Notes: generated by a model not told the origin, from the sequence alone. 64,000 nucleotides of DNA from Lacipirellula parvula (GCF_009177095.1 NZ_AP021861.1:682001-746000), one strand, 5' to 3'. Counted from the stretch's first letter, positions 34,738-44,103 are shown. A program made the numbers and translations.

Positions 34738-35122
34738 CGGCAGACGCTCCCAAGGCGGTGGCGGAACGTGTCAGTACCGCGACCCAGGCGCCTTTGGTCC
34801 CTCAGGCGTCTCCGGTGGTGAGCGTCGAACAGAAGCGGACGACCCAACCACCGGATGGTGGGTCGCTATATAGGGCGGGATCGAGCCGACTCGCGATCCA
34901 CGCGAGAGGCCCAACCCGCTCAATTATAATTTCGGTCCGCTGCGGAGGTCAAATCCAGTTTTGCTGCGTGACCGCATTGAAGACTGGACAGGATCACAGG
35001 ATATCGCGGATCGACGGGATGAAAGACAAGTCAGATGCCTGTTCCCGAGACGGCTTTGACCTTACTCGCATCAAATCCTGTCAATCCATGACATCCTGTT
35101 ATCCTGTCAATAATCAGCAGAC
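34738..35122. other. Intergenic stretch with an inverted repeat
   Basis: 385 bases between two minus-strand genes. It holds the inverted repeat at 34987-35108, past the end of trpA. The promoter of the hypothetical gene at 34198-34737 should lie in the 200 bases near 34740-34940. No gene was recognised. Confidence 0.5.
34987..35108. repeat. Long inverted repeat of ACAGGAT words after trpA
   Basis: A 34-base left arm (34987-35020) starting GACAGGATCACAGGAT pairs with a 34-base right arm (35075-35108) ending ATCCTGTTATCCTGTC with about six mismatches. Repeats built from CAGGAT words are common as dispersed elements in several bacterial groups. Confidence 0.65.
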
Positions 35123-35929
35123 TCAGCCTGCCGGCAGCGCCTTAATAAGAGTCTCGACGTAGTCGCCGACTTCTTTGAGAACTTCCTCACGCGGCCGCTC
35201 AGCAGCCGTCGCGATGCGGCGGACGATCGCCGAGCCGACAATGAGCCCGTCGGCGGCGGGGGCGAGCAACCGCACATGCTCCGGCTGGCTGACGCCGAAG
35301 CCGATGCAAATTGGCAGCTTCGTCTGCTCGCGGAGCCAGGCGACGTTCTCCGCCAGTTCCGGCGGCAGTTGCGTTCGTTCGCCGGTGATGCCGGCGACCG
35401 AGACGTAGTAGACGAAGCCGGTCGAGGTCTCGCAAATCCGCAGCGCCCGGTCGCGCGGCGTCAGCGGCGTCACTAACTGAATCAGGCTCAGCCCGCGCTC
35501 GGTGCAGATTTTCAAGAGTTGCGGCGACTCCTCCACCGGTAGGTCGGGAACAATGAGCCCAGCCACCCCGGCCGCCTTCGCGTCGTCGCAGTACTTCTCG
35601 ACGCCGTGGCGATAGACGATCGCGTAGCTGACCATCGTCACCGCGGGCGCCGCGAGCTTCGGCGTCGTCTCGCCAAGCATCGTCAGGATGTCGCGCAGCT
35701 TGATCTTCTTCTCCAGCGCCCGCGTGTAGGACGCTTGAATCACCGGCCCGTCGGCGATCGGATCGCTGTAAGGGATGCCGACCTCGCACATGTGGGCGCC
35801 CCGCTTCACCAGTTCCTGCAACACGGCGGAGGTGAACGCCACGTCGGGATCGCCGGCGGTGATGAACGGCATCAGCGCCTTACGGTTTTCGGAGCGGAGC
35901 TTGGCGAAGAGTTGGTCGATCGAGGACAT
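35123..35929 (-). CDS. trpA: Tryptophan synthase alpha chain
   Basis: 268 residues, the standard length. It cleaves indole-3-glycerol phosphate to indole and glyceraldehyde 3-phosphate and passes indole to TrpB. Visible marks are FITAGDPD, CEVGIPYSDPIADGPVIQ with the catalytic Glu and Asp, GLIVPDLPVEE, LVTPLTP, VYYVSVAGITGER and IGFGVSQPEHV. trpB lies upstream on the same strand, but a toxin-antitoxin gene pair separates the two by about 720 bases. In most bacteria trpB and trpA overlap or nearly touch. No other trp genes are in the window. Confidence 0.95.
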   Translation of the reverse strand: MSSIDQLFAKLRSENRKALMPFITAGDPDVAFTSAVLQELVKRGAHMCEVGIPYSDPIADGPVIQASYTRALEKKIKLRDILTMLGETTPKLAAPAVTMVSYAIVYRHGVEKYCDDAKAAGVAGLIVPDLPVEESPQLLKICTERGLSLIQLVTPLTPRDRALRICETSTGFVYYVSVAGITGERTQLPPELAENVAWLREQTKLPICIGFGVSQPEHVRLLAPAADGLIVGSAIVRRIATAAERPREEVLKEVGDYVETLIKALPAG

Positions 35930-35950
35930 ATTTTTTAGGAAAGCAGAAGC

Positions 35951-36367
35951 TTATAGATTCTTACGGTTAGGGATTACCCGAAATCCGGCATGGGTGAAGT
36001 CATCGTCGAACGTGAAAACATCGCTTATCCCCAGCCGTTGCATTAGGGAGAAAGAAATGCAATCGGTAAAGCTAGCCTTCACGCCAGCCATGCGTTCAAA
36101 CCACGCGACTGCGTCGATTTCACTTTGCTCCGTAGCTCGCAGAATGGTGAACTGCGTCGACGCGTAGAGTCTGCGGGCCCGCTCGGCAGCGAATTTGTAG
36201 TCGGTGCGTCGTCCCAGTAACGTTAGCGTCTCGACGACGACATGGCAGCTGGTCACGAGCATTGTTTCGCTTGAAAGAAGTTCTGCCCAACATTCGCGAG
36301 CGGCAGCGAAATGTTGATCACGCTCCACGTACCGGGCCAACAAAGCACTTGTATCGATGAAGATCAT
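35951..36367 (-). CDS. PIN-domain ribonuclease toxin (VapC-like)
   Basis: 138 residues. The PIN fold shows the acidic residues at FIDTSALL (Asp5), VVVETLTLLG (Glu), FTDCISFSLM (Asp) and FTFDDDF (Asp), which bind the metal ion needed to cut RNA. It follows the antitoxin gene with a 4-base ATGA overlap, so translation is coupled. VapC toxins commonly cleave tRNA or rRNA; the actual target cannot be read from sequence. The pair is inserted between trpB and trpA on the same strand and may share their transcript. Confidence 0.87.
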   Translation of the reverse strand: MIFIDTSALLARYVERDQHFAAARECWAELLSSETMLVTSCHVVVETLTLLGRRTDYKFAAERARRLYASTQFTILRATEQSEIDAVAWFERMAGVKASFTDCISFSLMQRLGISDVFTFDDDFTHAGFRVIPNRKNL

Positions 36368-36597
36368 TCTGACTCGCCGTAGAGATAGTCATCGTGACGC
36401 TCTGACAAATCAGACGGCGCATCGCCTCGAAAGACATCCAAATCCGCAAAGAATGGATCTGATGCGCGGTTTCCTTGTCCTAGGGTTGCCACGACGCAGT
36501 GTCTAACAAATTCGTCAAGTGACAGTCCACGGTCCGTGGCTGCACTCTGCGCTTGATCTTTTAGATCTTCCGGCAGAGGGACAATTATATTGACCAT
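36364..36597 (-). CDS. Antitoxin of the PIN-domain toxin (VapB-like)
   Basis: About 77 residues, acidic, beginning MVNIIVPLPEDLKDQAQ. The first 45 residues look like a ribbon-helix-helix DNA-binding domain (NIIVPLPEDLK, then GLSLDEFVRHCVV). The acidic, probably disordered C-terminus would wrap the toxin. Such antitoxins usually repress their own promoter with the toxin as corepressor. I chose ATG 36597; an ATG four codons upstream is possible. It lies 48 bases beyond the trpB stop codon. Confidence 0.82.
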   Translation of the reverse strand: MVNIIVPLPEDLKDQAQSAATDRGLSLDEFVRHCVVATLGQGNRASDPFFADLDVFRGDAPSDLSERHDDYLYGESE

Positions 36598-36645
36598 TGT
36601 TAGCCCCAAAAGAATGATGCGACAGTCGCTACTGGCAATTATACC

Positions 36646-37884
36646 CTACCCAAACTTCACGCCCTTAATCCTCGCAATCTCGCTCGCATCCTTATCCCCA
36701 CGCCCGCTGAGGCACACCACGATGACGTCGTCCTTCGCCCGCCCCTTCGCTAGCTCCATCCCCTTGGCGATCGCGTGCGAACTCTCAAGCGCCGGCATGA
36801 TTCCCTCGGTCGAGGCTAGCGCATCGAACGCCCGCATCGCCTCGTCGTCGCGGCAGCTGGTATAGCGAACGCGACCGGCATCCTTCCAGTAGCTGTGCTC
36901 CGGGCCGACGCCAGGATAATCGAGCCCCGCCGACATCGAGTGGACGTCGCTCGTCTGTCCGTCTTCGTCCTGCATCACATAGCTGAAGCTACCGTGCAAC
37001 ACGCCGGGGCTACCGTAGGTGAGTGGCGCCGCATGCTCGCCGGGATCGTTGCTCCGGCCGCCCGCTTCAACGCCAACGAGTTCGACGTCTTTGTGCTCAA
37101 CGAACGGGTAGAACATCCCCGCCGCGTTGCTGCCGCCGCCGACGCAGGCGACCGCCATGTTCGGCAGTCGACCGATCCGGGCGATCGACTGCTCGATCGT
37201 CTCGCGACCGATGATCGCCTGGAAGTCGCGGACGATCATCGGGAACGGATGCGGCCCTACCACCGAGCCGAGAATGTAGTGCGTATCGCCGACGCTCGAC
37301 ATCCAGTCGCGCATCGCCTCGTTCACCGCATCGCGCAGCGTCCGGCTGCCGCTGGTCACCGGGCGCACCTCGGCGCCGAGCAGCTTCATCGAAAACACAT
37401 TCGGCGCCTGTCGGCGGATATCTTCCTCGCCCATGTAGACGACGCATGGCAGGCCGAAGTGAGCGCACGCCGTCGCTGTGGCGACCCCATGCTGCCCGGC
37501 GCCCGTCTCGGCGATGACCCGCTTCTTGCCCATTCGCAGGGTGAGCAGCGCCTGGCCGATCGTGTTGTTGATCTTGTGGGCGCCCGTGTGGTTCAGGTCT
37601 TCCCGCTTCAGCCAGATTTGGGCCCCGCCCACCTGCTCGCTCAGCCGTTTGGCGTGGTATAGCGGCGACGGCCGGCCGACGAAGTACTTCAGCAACTCGT
37701 CGAGTTCCGCCTGAAAGGCCGCATCGGCCCGCGCTTTCTTGTATTCGGCCTCAAGCTGGTCGAGGGCGTAGACAAGCGTTTCCGGGACATATCGTCCGCC
37801 GAAGCTGCCAAACCGCCCCTGATTGTCGGGGACGGTCGCCGCGGAGTCACGCTTGGTAGCGCTGTTTGTTATATTGGTGCTCAC
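36646..37884 (-). CDS. trpB: Tryptophan synthase beta chain
   Basis: 412 residues. It joins indole to serine to give tryptophan using PLP. The N-terminal part has [13 protein letters not shown], the PLP lysine is in [11 protein letters not shown], the phosphate-binding loop is [12 protein letters not shown], and the active-site Glu lies in [10 protein letters not shown]. The C-terminal segment GRGDKD is also normal. It starts with GTG at 37884, with GGAGGAATC nine to ten bases upstream, a good ribosome-binding site. This confirms the GTG start. The following genes on the strand are the VapBC-type pair and then trpA. Confidence 0.95.
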   Translation of the reverse strand: MSTNITNSATKRDSAATVPDNQGRFGSFGGRYVPETLVYALDQLEAEYKKARADAAFQAELDELLKYFVGRPSPLYHAKRLSEQVGGAQIWLKREDLNHTGAHKINNTIGQALLTLRMGKKRVIAETGAGQHGVATATACAHFGLPCVVYMGEEDIRRQAPNVFSMKLLGAEVRPVTSGSRTLRDAVNEAMRDWMSSVGDTHYILGSVVGPHPFPMIVRDFQAIIGRETIEQSIARIGRLPNMAVACVGGGSNAAGMFYPFVEHKDVELVGVEAGGRSNDPGEHAAPLTYGSPGVLHGSFSYVMQDEDGQTSDVHSMSAGLDYPGVGPEHSYWKDAGRVRYTSCRDDEAMRAFDALASTEGIMPALESSHAIAKGMELAKGRAKDDVIVVCLSGRGDKDASEIARIKGVKFG

Positions 37885-38236
37885 CGTTCAGATTCCTCCA
37901 ACCCCCGATTGTCGATGGCGGCCGACGATCTAGCAAGGCGTGGGGGTAGCCGCGGGTCAACGACCCGCCGGAGCGACCCGGAAAAGGCAACCGCCAAGAG
38001 CCAGATCCCGAAGAAATACGGGGAGATTAACCACGAAACACACGAATCACACCAAAGAACTCAGCACGAGCGGCGCCAAGCCGTTTCACATTTTGTGTGC
38101 TTCGTGTGTTTCGTGGTAAAAAGCATTCCTCTCGGCACTCTCGGGCTCTTTGGCGGTTCAAAGGATACCTGTTTTGATAGGTCTTTTGAGGATCAACGCT
38201 CGCATCGAACCCACTCCAGTAAGGCTAGAAAACGCC
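37885..38236. other. Intergenic stretch between divergent trpB and D-aminoacylase genes
   Basis: 352 bases containing the 38030-38117 inverted repeat. A trp leader or attenuator would be expected on the minus strand near 37890-38020, but I see no clear Trp-codon-rich leader peptide. Open frames across the repeat look accidental. Confidence 0.45.
38030..38117. repeat. Inverted repeat ACCACGAAACACACGAA
   Basis: ACCACGAAACACACGAA (38030-38046) pairs perfectly with TTCGTGTGTTTCGTGGT (38101-38117), with further imperfect pairing inside. I know this word family as a common dispersed intergenic repeat in several bacterial groups. It lies between the divergently transcribed trpB and D-aminoacylase genes. 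Confidence 0.75.
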
Positions 38237-39868
38237 ATGACGATAGTCGGGCGCGATGAACTGACCGCAGCGGGCTTTCGAGTTCTTCGTGGAGCGTGGG
38301 CCCTCGCTTTGGCGTTGGTGCTGTTTGGCCATTCCCTTGAGGCAATCGCTCAAACCCCGCCCCCCGTCGACGCCGACATTCTCCTCCGCGGGGGACAAGT
38401 CCTCGACGGCACAGGTTCGCCCGCCGTGGCTGCCGACGTCGCCATCATCGGCGACCGCATCGTGGCCGTCGGCCAACTCACGCCGGGCAAAATCGGCGAA
38501 ACGATCGACTGCACCGGCCTGATCGTGGCCCCCGGGTTCATCGACCTCCACAACCACAGCGACGAGTCGATCGTCGCCGACGACACCCGCACCGCGGAGA
38601 ACTACATTCGCCAAGGCTGCACGACGCTGGTCACCGGCAACTGCGGCGGCGGGGCGGTCGACGTCGCCAAGTATCTCGCCGAGATCGACGCCCACGGCGC
38701 CGGCACGAACATCGCCCACCTCATTCCGCACGGTTCCACTCGAGCCTTGGTGCTCGGCCGACGACAAGTCGATCCGACGCCCGAAGAGTTGGCCAGGCTG
38801 CAAGAACTCGTCGACAAGGGGATGCGCGAAGGCGCCTGGGGCATCGCGACCGGCCTCATTTACATCCCGGGAGCGTATTCGAAGATCGACGAACTCGCCG
38901 CGATGACCGAGCCGGTCGGCCGCCACGGCGGCTTCTACGCCAGCCACATTCGCAGCGAAGACAACGCCCTGCTCGAAGCGGTCAGCGAGGCGATCGAAAT
39001 TGGCCGCCGCGCGAATACGCCTGTCCACATCTCGCACCTGAAGGCCTCCGGCAAACCCTACTGGGGCATGGTCCGCGCGGCCGCGAAGCTGATCGAAGAC
39101 GCCCAAGCCGCGGGGCAGCGCGTCACCGCCGATCAGTACCCCTACACGGCGAGTAGCACCTCGCTTGAAGCGATGCTTCTCCCCGACTGGGCTCGCGAAG
39201 GTGGCCGCGAAGCGACCATGGCGAGGCTCGCCGATCCAGCGCAGCTCGAAAAGATCCGCCCTGCCCTTCAAATCGCGCTCGACGAACGCCCCCACGTTCG
39301 CATCGTCTCGTACGGTCCGAAGCCCGAGTACACCGGCAAGGCGATCCACGAAATCGCCGCTGCCGAGGACCGGCCCCAGATCGAAGTCGCCATCGAACTG
39401 CTGAGAGACGGCAGCCCCGCTGCGATCAACTTCGGCATGACGGAAGAAGACGTTCGCTTCGTGATGCAGCGCCCCTGGGTCGCGACAGCTTCCGATGGCT
39501 CGGTGAAAGAACCAAGCGGCGACATGGTTCACCCGCGTAGTTTCGGCACGTTCCCGCGGAAGATTGGCTTCTACGCCATCAAAGAAAAGGTGCTGCCGCT
39601 TGAGCAAGCGGTAAGAAGTGCGAGCGGCTTGCCCGCAGACGTGCTCGGCTTCGTCGACCGTGGCTATCTGAAGCCCGGCCAATTCGCCGATGTGGTTGTC
39701 TTCAACCCAGAGACGATCATCGACGGGGCAACGTTCGACCAGCCGTTCGAAGCGCCACAGGGAATTCCGTGGGTCTTCGTGAACGGCAAAGCAGCCGTTA
39801 AAAACGGCGAGCCGACAAAGTCGCTCTCGGGGCGGGCGCTGCGACATCCGTCGAAGCTTCCGCACTAA
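38237..39868 (+). CDS. N-acyl-D-amino-acid deacylase (D-aminoacylase) family amidohydrolase, exported
   Basis: 543 residues. It begins with a hydrophobic signal segment (WALALALVLFGHSLEAIAQ), unlike most cytoplasmic family members. The amidohydrolase domain shows the small beta domain (DADILLRGGQVLDGTG), the metal motif PGFIDLHNHSDES, TTLVTGNCGGG, VHISHLKASG, VTADQYPY and ATASDGSV near the end, then LKPGQFADVVVFNP. Such enzymes remove acyl groups from N-acyl-D-amino acids, or act on related amides. An exported form may work on cell-wall-derived D-amino acid compounds. The ATG at 38237 fits the signal peptide; the frame also extends upstream. No operon partner is visible. Confidence 0.85.
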   Translation: MTIVGRDELTAAGFRVLRGAWALALALVLFGHSLEAIAQTPPPVDADILLRGGQVLDGTGSPAVAADVAIIGDRIVAVGQLTPGKIGETIDCTGLIVAPGFIDLHNHSDESIVADDTRTAENYIRQGCTTLVTGNCGGGAVDVAKYLAEIDAHGAGTNIAHLIPHGSTRALVLGRRQVDPTPEELARLQELVDKGMREGAWGIATGLIYIPGAYSKIDELAAMTEPVGRHGGFYASHIRSEDNALLEAVSEAIEIGRRANTPVHISHLKASGKPYWGMVRAAAKLIEDAQAAGQRVTADQYPYTASSTSLEAMLLPDWAREGGREATMARLADPAQLEKIRPALQIALDERPHVRIVSYGPKPEYTGKAIHEIAAAEDRPQIEVAIELLRDGSPAAINFGMTEEDVRFVMQRPWVATASDGSVKEPSGDMVHPRSFGTFPRKIGFYAIKEKVLPLEQAVRSASGLPADVLGFVDRGYLKPGQFADVVVFNPETIIDGATFDQPFEAPQGIPWVFVNGKAAVKNGEPTKSLSGRALRHPSKLPH

Positions 39869-39937
39869 GAGCAACTCGTCGGCTCAACCTTCTCTGTTAT
39901 TTCTATTGCTGTGCGTTTGTCGCACTAGCTCTGGTCG

Positions 39938-40105
39938 CTAGACAACTGGCGGACGACGTCCCGCCACCAAGCTCACCAGGAACAGCACGATGAAGACGAT
40001 GAACAGTACCTTGGCGATCCAAGCGGCCGTGCCGGCTACCGCACCGAGGCTTAGCGCCCCTGCCACCAGAGCCACGATCAGAAAAATAAGTGCCCAGCGT
40101 AACAT
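39938..40105 (-). CDS. DUF1328 small membrane protein
   Basis: 55 residues, almost all hydrophobic: [20 protein letters not shown], then a second helix [17 protein letters not shown] and a short basic end. This matches DUF1328 (YtjA-like) in length and in the opening MLRWALIFL. The function is not known; relatives appear in stress-related gene groups. GGAGGACGCC just before ATG 40105 is an ideal ribosome-binding site, which decides the start. Another stress-type small membrane protein lies divergently 230 bases away. Confidence 0.88.
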   Translation of the reverse strand: MLRWALIFLIVALVAGALSLGAVAGTAAWIAKVLFIVFIVLFLVSLVAGRRPPVV

Positions 40106-40338
40106 GGCGTCCTCCGAAGCAAGCGCTAAGTGACGCCGTGGTCGATGTCGGGGCCATGCCCGATCTTTTCCATCGCCGCGGCGTTGATTGCTAGCGGACG
40201 CAATCGCCGTGCCATTCCGCGGAGCCGTCGCTTCTCCCGGATAACCGTCACCGGCCCGAAGTTTGCATAGCCGCTGAGCGTTCTCCAACCAAGGAGTTCC
40301 CTTCTAACTGGTTTCCAATCGAGCAACGGAGTCGTGCC

Positions 40339-40614
40339 ATGGGCACTGTCGGCGCCATTATTTCCTGGATCGTGTTTGGGTTTGTCGTAGGGCTCCTCGC
40401 CCGGGCCCTCTACCCCGGGAAGCAGAAAATTGGCGTCCCGAACACCATCGCCCTCGGCATCGGCGGCTCGATCGTCGGCGGTCTGATCGCCTGGGCCCTC
40501 GGCTATCGGCCAGATGGCGGGGCGTTTCAAGGCGCGGGTTGGATCATGTCGATCGTCGGGGCCTTGATCGTCGTGTGGGGAGCCACCGCGATGGGGGGTA
40601 AACGAGCAGAATAG
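40339..40614 (+). CDS. GlsB/YeaQ/YmgE family small membrane protein
   Basis: 91 residues with three hydrophobic helices (IISWIVFGFVVGLLARAL, IALGIGGSIVGGLIAWAL, GWIMSIVGALIVVWGATA). The motif ARALYPGKQKIG between helices one and two and the glycine-rich second helix are typical of the transglycosylase-associated/GlsB family. These proteins sit in the inner membrane and rise under stress; exact function unknown. GGAG lies about eight bases before the ATG. Confidence 0.87.
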   Translation: MGTVGAIISWIVFGFVVGLLARALYPGKQKIGVPNTIALGIGGSIVGGLIAWALGYRPDGGAFQGAGWIMSIVGALIVVWGATAMGGKRAE

Positions 40615-40830
40615 CGGCCGAACCCGCCGGCCATTCCTGCGTACAACGCATTGACTTGGGGCGTAACCCCGGCGGCGAACGCCCGGGGCGGCGGAGAGCG
40701 TACGTGCCGGCATACGGTATGCACTCGCGGTTCATTAGATGCGGTTGCTCTTAGGCGGGCTTCCACTCTTTTCGCGCTTCACCTCCAGATTTAGGCAGCT
40801 TGAGCAGTGGTCGCCGCAACGGAGCAACAC

Positions 40831-41208
40831 ATGGCGGAACAGGGGGCAAGACGCGTCAAAATCGCGCTGGCCGATGACGAACCCGACCTGCGCTCAACGA
40901 TGGCGCGGCTACTCGGGCTGCTTGGCCACGAAGTCGTCTACACTGCGGCCAACGGAGCGGAACTCCTGCAGGCATGCGCGGAGCAGCCGGTCGATCTGGT
41001 GATCCTCGACCTCGATATGCCGGTGATGGACGGACTCACCGCGGCGGAAGAGCTCGCCGAGCGCGGCATCCCCGCGGTGCTCGTCTCGGGCCATCCCGAC
41101 ATCGAAGAAGTCGTGCTTGAACACGAGCCGGTCGTCACTCGCATCATGAAGCCGGCGACGGTCGACAAACTTCGCGATGCTATCCGCATTGCGCTGTTGC
41201 GACGATAG
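40831..41208 (+). CDS. Stand-alone response regulator receiver domain
   Basis: 125 residues: one receiver domain with the acidic pocket ALADDEPDLR, phospho-acceptor Asp in LVILDLDMPVMDG, the VLVSGHPD segment (Ser for switch Thr) and RIMKPATVDKL with the conserved Lys. No output domain follows, so it works like CheY or as a phosphorelay step. No sensor kinase is nearby. I place the start at ATG 40831 with GGAGCAAC ahead of it; a GTG at 40807 is possible. An inverted repeat directly follows the gene. Confidence 0.88.
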   Translation: MAEQGARRVKIALADDEPDLRSTMARLLGLLGHEVVYTAANGAELLQACAEQPVDLVILDLDMPVMDGLTAAEELAERGIPAVLVSGHPDIEEVVLEHEPVVTRIMKPATVDKLRDAIRIALLRR

Positions 41209-41232
41209 CACTCCCTTGTCATCCTCGCTCCC

Positions 41233-41308
41233 CTGTCATTCCGAGCGGAGCGAGGAATCTCGAAGTTTATTTGAGCCACTAGATCCCTCGCTCCGCTAGG
41301 GATGACAG
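41233..41308. repeat. Inverted repeat with GTCATTCCGAGCGGAG words
   Basis: CTGTCATTCCGAGCGGAGCG... (41233-41260) pairs with the 28-base right arm 41281-41308 ending GGGATGACAG with three mismatches. A third related piece follows at 41311-41329. It lies between the convergent receiver gene and cutC and could end both transcripts. I know this word family as widespread in many bacterial genomes. Confidence 0.7.
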
Positions 41309-41353
41309 AGCTCCGCTCGGGGTAACAGGTGCCACGCTCAGCCGAAGATCACT

Positions 41354-42121
41354 CTAGGCATTGCGCAGCGCCGCGGCCGTAGCCGCCACGCTATTCTGCA
41401 CAACGACGCGATACTCTGCGCCGTGAAAGAAGCGTTGATCGCACAGATTGATCGACGCCGTCGGCGCGATCGACCGATCGTCCGCCGGCCCCGAAGCCCC
41501 GATGTGAACTTGCCGCAGGCCGGACGCGGATAGCACGTCGCCAACATTGTCGGCGTTGATGCCGCCCCCTGCCATCAACTCGATTCGTCCCGCGGCTCGC
41601 GTCGCCAGTTCACGCAGCTTCGCACTGCCAGCCAGTGCCGCCGGTTCGCCGCCGCTGGTGAGGATGCGCGTCGCCTTCAATTCGATGAGCGCCTCAAGCG
41701 TCGCGAATTGATCTGCCGTGAAGTCGAACGCCCGATGCATTACCGTTTCGCGCGTTCCCGCGCGGGCAACGATCTCGCGCGAGCGGGCGACGTCGAGTCG
41801 GCCTTGCTGGTCGAGGATCCCAAACGCTACGCCTGCCGCCCCCGCCGCCAGAAACCGCTCGGCGTCGCGGAGCATCGCCGCGAACTCGTCGGCATCGTAA
41901 CAAAACCCGCCCGCCCGCGGCCGCAACATCGCAATCACTGGCACGCTGCTCGCCGCGACCACTGTCTCGACCAAGCCGATCGAGGGCGTTAGCCCGCCGA
42001 CCTCGAGTCCCGAGCAAAGCTCCAATCGGTCGGCGCCTGCGGCGATCGCGGCCCGCGCATCGGCCACCGAGCCGACGCAAACTTCCAGGGTGATTTTTTC
42101 GGCAGGTACGGCGGTCGTCAT
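41354..42121 (-). CDS. cutC: CutC family protein
   Basis: 255 residues forming a TIM barrel. The motifs are LEVCVGSVADARAA, GADRLELCSGLEVGGLTPS, PVIAMLRPRAGGFCYDADE, VAFGILDQQGRLD, VMHRAFDFT, RILTSGGEPAAL and IELMAGGGINADNV. Named for copper homeostasis in E. coli, but its actual biochemical activity is uncertain. Start ATG at 42121, just outside an intergenic region shared with hmp; both are on the minus strand, and cutC follows hmp by 91 bases. Confidence 0.9.
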   Translation of the reverse strand: MTTAVPAEKITLEVCVGSVADARAAIAAGADRLELCSGLEVGGLTPSIGLVETVVAASSVPVIAMLRPRAGGFCYDADEFAAMLRDAERFLAAGAAGVAFGILDQQGRLDVARSREIVARAGTRETVMHRAFDFTADQFATLEALIELKATRILTSGGEPAALAGSAKLRELATRAAGRIELMAGGGINADNVGDVLSASGLRQVHIGASGPADDRSIAPTASINLCDQRFFHGAEYRVVVQNSVAATAAALRNA

Positions 42122-42212
42122 AGCGTCGGCGGCTCAGTAGGCGGCGTGGGGCGAAGCAGAGCGAGACAATATATCGCCTGCTCCCGCCCGCCGACGAGTC
42201 CCCGACCGCCCC

Positions 42213-43448
42213 TCACGCCTCCGCGGCTGCGAGTTCCGCCTTCGGCCCGAAAAACTCGTAGTGAATCCGCGCGTCGTCGACTCCCTCCGCCCGCAGGCAG
42301 CGGATCACGCTCGACATAAACAGCTTCGGCCCGCAGATGTAATACTCGGCGTCGAGCGCAGGAGCGATCGATTTCAGTAGCGCGGCATCGACGACGCCGG
42401 TGCTGTCGCAGCGCCGCTCAACAACGTCGTCTGCGAGCGGAGCATCGTAGCGGACGTGCACCGACACGTTCGGCGCGGCGGCCGCCAAACGGCGAACCTC
42501 GTCGACATGCGAATGCACTCGACTATTCCGTGCGGCGTGGACAAAGTGCAGCGGCCGCGTGGCGCCCTCGGCCGCGAGCGCGTGGGCCATCGACAATAGC
42601 GGCGTGATCCCGATGCCCCCCGAGAGCAACACCACCGGCGTCGTTGTAGCAGTGTCGGAAGCAAGCGTGAACTCGCCGCACGGCGGCCCGACGTTCAGCG
42701 TTTCCCCCACGCGCACATTGTCGTGCAGATAGTTCGAAATCAGCCCGCCCGGCGCGCCTGCCGCAGGGCTCGCTTCGCGCTTCACGCTAATGCGATAGTA
42801 GTCGCGCCCCGGCCGATCAGAGAGGCTGTAGTTCCGGGGCGACGTCGGCGTCACCGGGTGATCGATCTGCACGGTGATGTACTGCCCAGGCTTGAACGCC
42901 GCGATCGGTCGGCCGTCCGCCGGCTTCAAGTAGAGCGACACGACGACGTCGCTCTCAACCTCGCGGCGATCGACGACGAACGGTCGATAGCCATTCCAGC
43001 CGCCCGGCGTCGCCGCTTGCTCGCGATAGATCTCCGCTTCGCGATTGATGAAAATCTCAGCGAGGAATCCATATGCTTCCCCCCACGCCGCCAGGACTTC
43101 CTCAGTCGCGGCGTCGCCAAGGATGTCGACGATCGCCAACAGCAGATACTTGCCGACAATCGGGTAGTGTCCTGGCTGGATGCCAAGCGAGCAATGCTTC
43201 TGGGCGATTAGCTCGACCGCGGGACCGAGGGCGCCGAGGTTATCAATGTTCGCGGCATACGCGCAGATCGCGCCGGCGAGGGCCCGCTGTTGGCCGCCCG
43301 AATGTTGGTGGGCCTGATTGAAAAAGGCCTTCACTTCAGGGTTCCCCGCGAACATCTGCGCGTAGAAGCGGCGGGTGATCGCCTCGGCATTCGCGGCGAC
43401 CGCGGGGGCAGTCTGCTTAACAATCGCAATCGTCTGGTCGGTGAGCAT
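42213..43448 (-). CDS. hmp: Flavohemoprotein (nitric oxide dioxygenase)
   Basis: 411 residues, the normal length. The N-terminal globin (1-140) has the distal-side [17 protein letters not shown] and the proximal haem His in AQKHCSLGI. The FAD domain has RNYSLSD and YHYRISVK-like segments, and the NAD-binding part has [14 protein letters not shown] and YICGPKLFM. It turns nitric oxide plus oxygen into nitrate with NAD(P)H. An Rrf2-type regulator gene is transcribed divergently from 43647, which suggests NO-responsive control as with NsrR. Confidence 0.94.
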   Translation of the reverse strand: MLTDQTIAIVKQTAPAVAANAEAITRRFYAQMFAGNPEVKAFFNQAHQHSGGQQRALAGAICAYAANIDNLGALGPAVELIAQKHCSLGIQPGHYPIVGKYLLLAIVDILGDAATEEVLAAWGEAYGFLAEIFINREAEIYREQAATPGGWNGYRPFVVDRREVESDVVVSLYLKPADGRPIAAFKPGQYITVQIDHPVTPTSPRNYSLSDRPGRDYYRISVKREASPAAGAPGGLISNYLHDNVRVGETLNVGPPCGEFTLASDTATTTPVVLLSGGIGITPLLSMAHALAAEGATRPLHFVHAARNSRVHSHVDEVRRLAAAAPNVSVHVRYDAPLADDVVERRCDSTGVVDAALLKSIAPALDAEYYICGPKLFMSSVIRCLRAEGVDDARIHYEFFGPKAELAAAEA

Positions 43449-43522
43449 GGCAACCTGCTGCGTTGAAGGTGCGAAAGAAAATGACGCAATGGTCGCCGGC
43501 CGGCTGTCTCTGAATGATAGAA

Positions 43523-43535
43523 TGAAAATACTTCA
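43523..43535. promoter_or_regulatory. Possible Rrf2/NsrR operator between hmp and its regulator
   Basis: TGAAAATACTTCA is a short dyad (TGAA-N5-TTCA) in the only AT-rich part of the hmp/Rrf2 divergent region. NsrR sites are AT-rich dyads with AAATAC-like halves, so this is a candidate, but it rests on one weak match. Confidence 0.3.
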
Positions 43536-43646
43536 CGTCAATATGCAGATTTGGTTGAGGCGATTCTTTCTCGCTACGACAAATGCCGCCGCTCACCTAG
43601 AATTGAGGAAAGCCGGTCGCCCTCCGCCCTGCCCCACAGACTGACG

Positions 43647-44069
43647 ATGCTCTCGAAAACCGCCGAATACGCCCTCCGCGCCGCCGTCTGGATGGCGAGC
43701 GCCGAGCGACCTGCCGCTGCCGATCAATTGGCCGAGGTGACGAAGGTGCCGCGGCGCTATCTCCACAAGGTGCTGCAGGATCTGGTGAAGGCCGGCCTAG
43801 TGCGCTCGCAGCCGGGGCCTGGCGGCGGCTATTCGCTAGCGGTCGCCGCCGAGGAAGTGACGATCCTCGCCGTCGTCACCGCGGTCGCGCCGCTCGAGCG
43901 CATCACCCACTGCCCGCTCGGGTTGCCGTCGCACACCAAGCTCTGCCCGCTCCACAAGGAACTCGACCGCGTCTACGCCTACGCCGAAGAAAGCCTCGGC
44001 CGCGTGACGCTCGCGCAGCTGGTCAACTCGAAGAGCAAGATCGTGCCGCTGTGCGACATCAAGCTCTAA
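43647..44069 (+). CDS. Rrf2 family transcriptional regulator (NsrR-like)
   Basis: 140 residues. It opens [17 protein letters not shown], and has the winged-helix segment [26 protein letters not shown] and the wing [11 protein letters not shown], as in Rrf2 proteins. Fe-S cluster cysteines of NsrR or IscR are spaced as C-X5-C-X5-C; here the Cys are at 89, 100 and 136 ([13 protein letters not shown] and LCDI), so one expected Cys is missing. It may bind an altered cluster or none. Divergent arrangement with hmp suggests it represses hmp until NO is present. The start is ATG 43647. Confidence 0.87.
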   Translation: MLSKTAEYALRAAVWMASAERPAAADQLAEVTKVPRRYLHKVLQDLVKAGLVRSQPGPGGGYSLAVAAEEVTILAVVTAVAPLERITHCPLGLPSHTKLCPLHKELDRVYAYAEESLGRVTLAQLVNSKSKIVPLCDIKL

Positions 44070-44103
44070 GTCGGCCGTCGCGCCTAGCGCGTAAAGTTAT
44101 CTC

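Noticed and set aside
37909-38259. 116-codon plus-strand frame between trpB and the D-aminoacylase gene
   Set aside because: It is made largely of the ACCACGAAACACACGAA inverted repeat.
38225-39874. 549-codon open frame on the minus strand opposite the D-aminoacylase gene
   Set aside because: It is the antisense shadow of a GC-rich coding region; no family motifs, and the plus-strand gene is clear.
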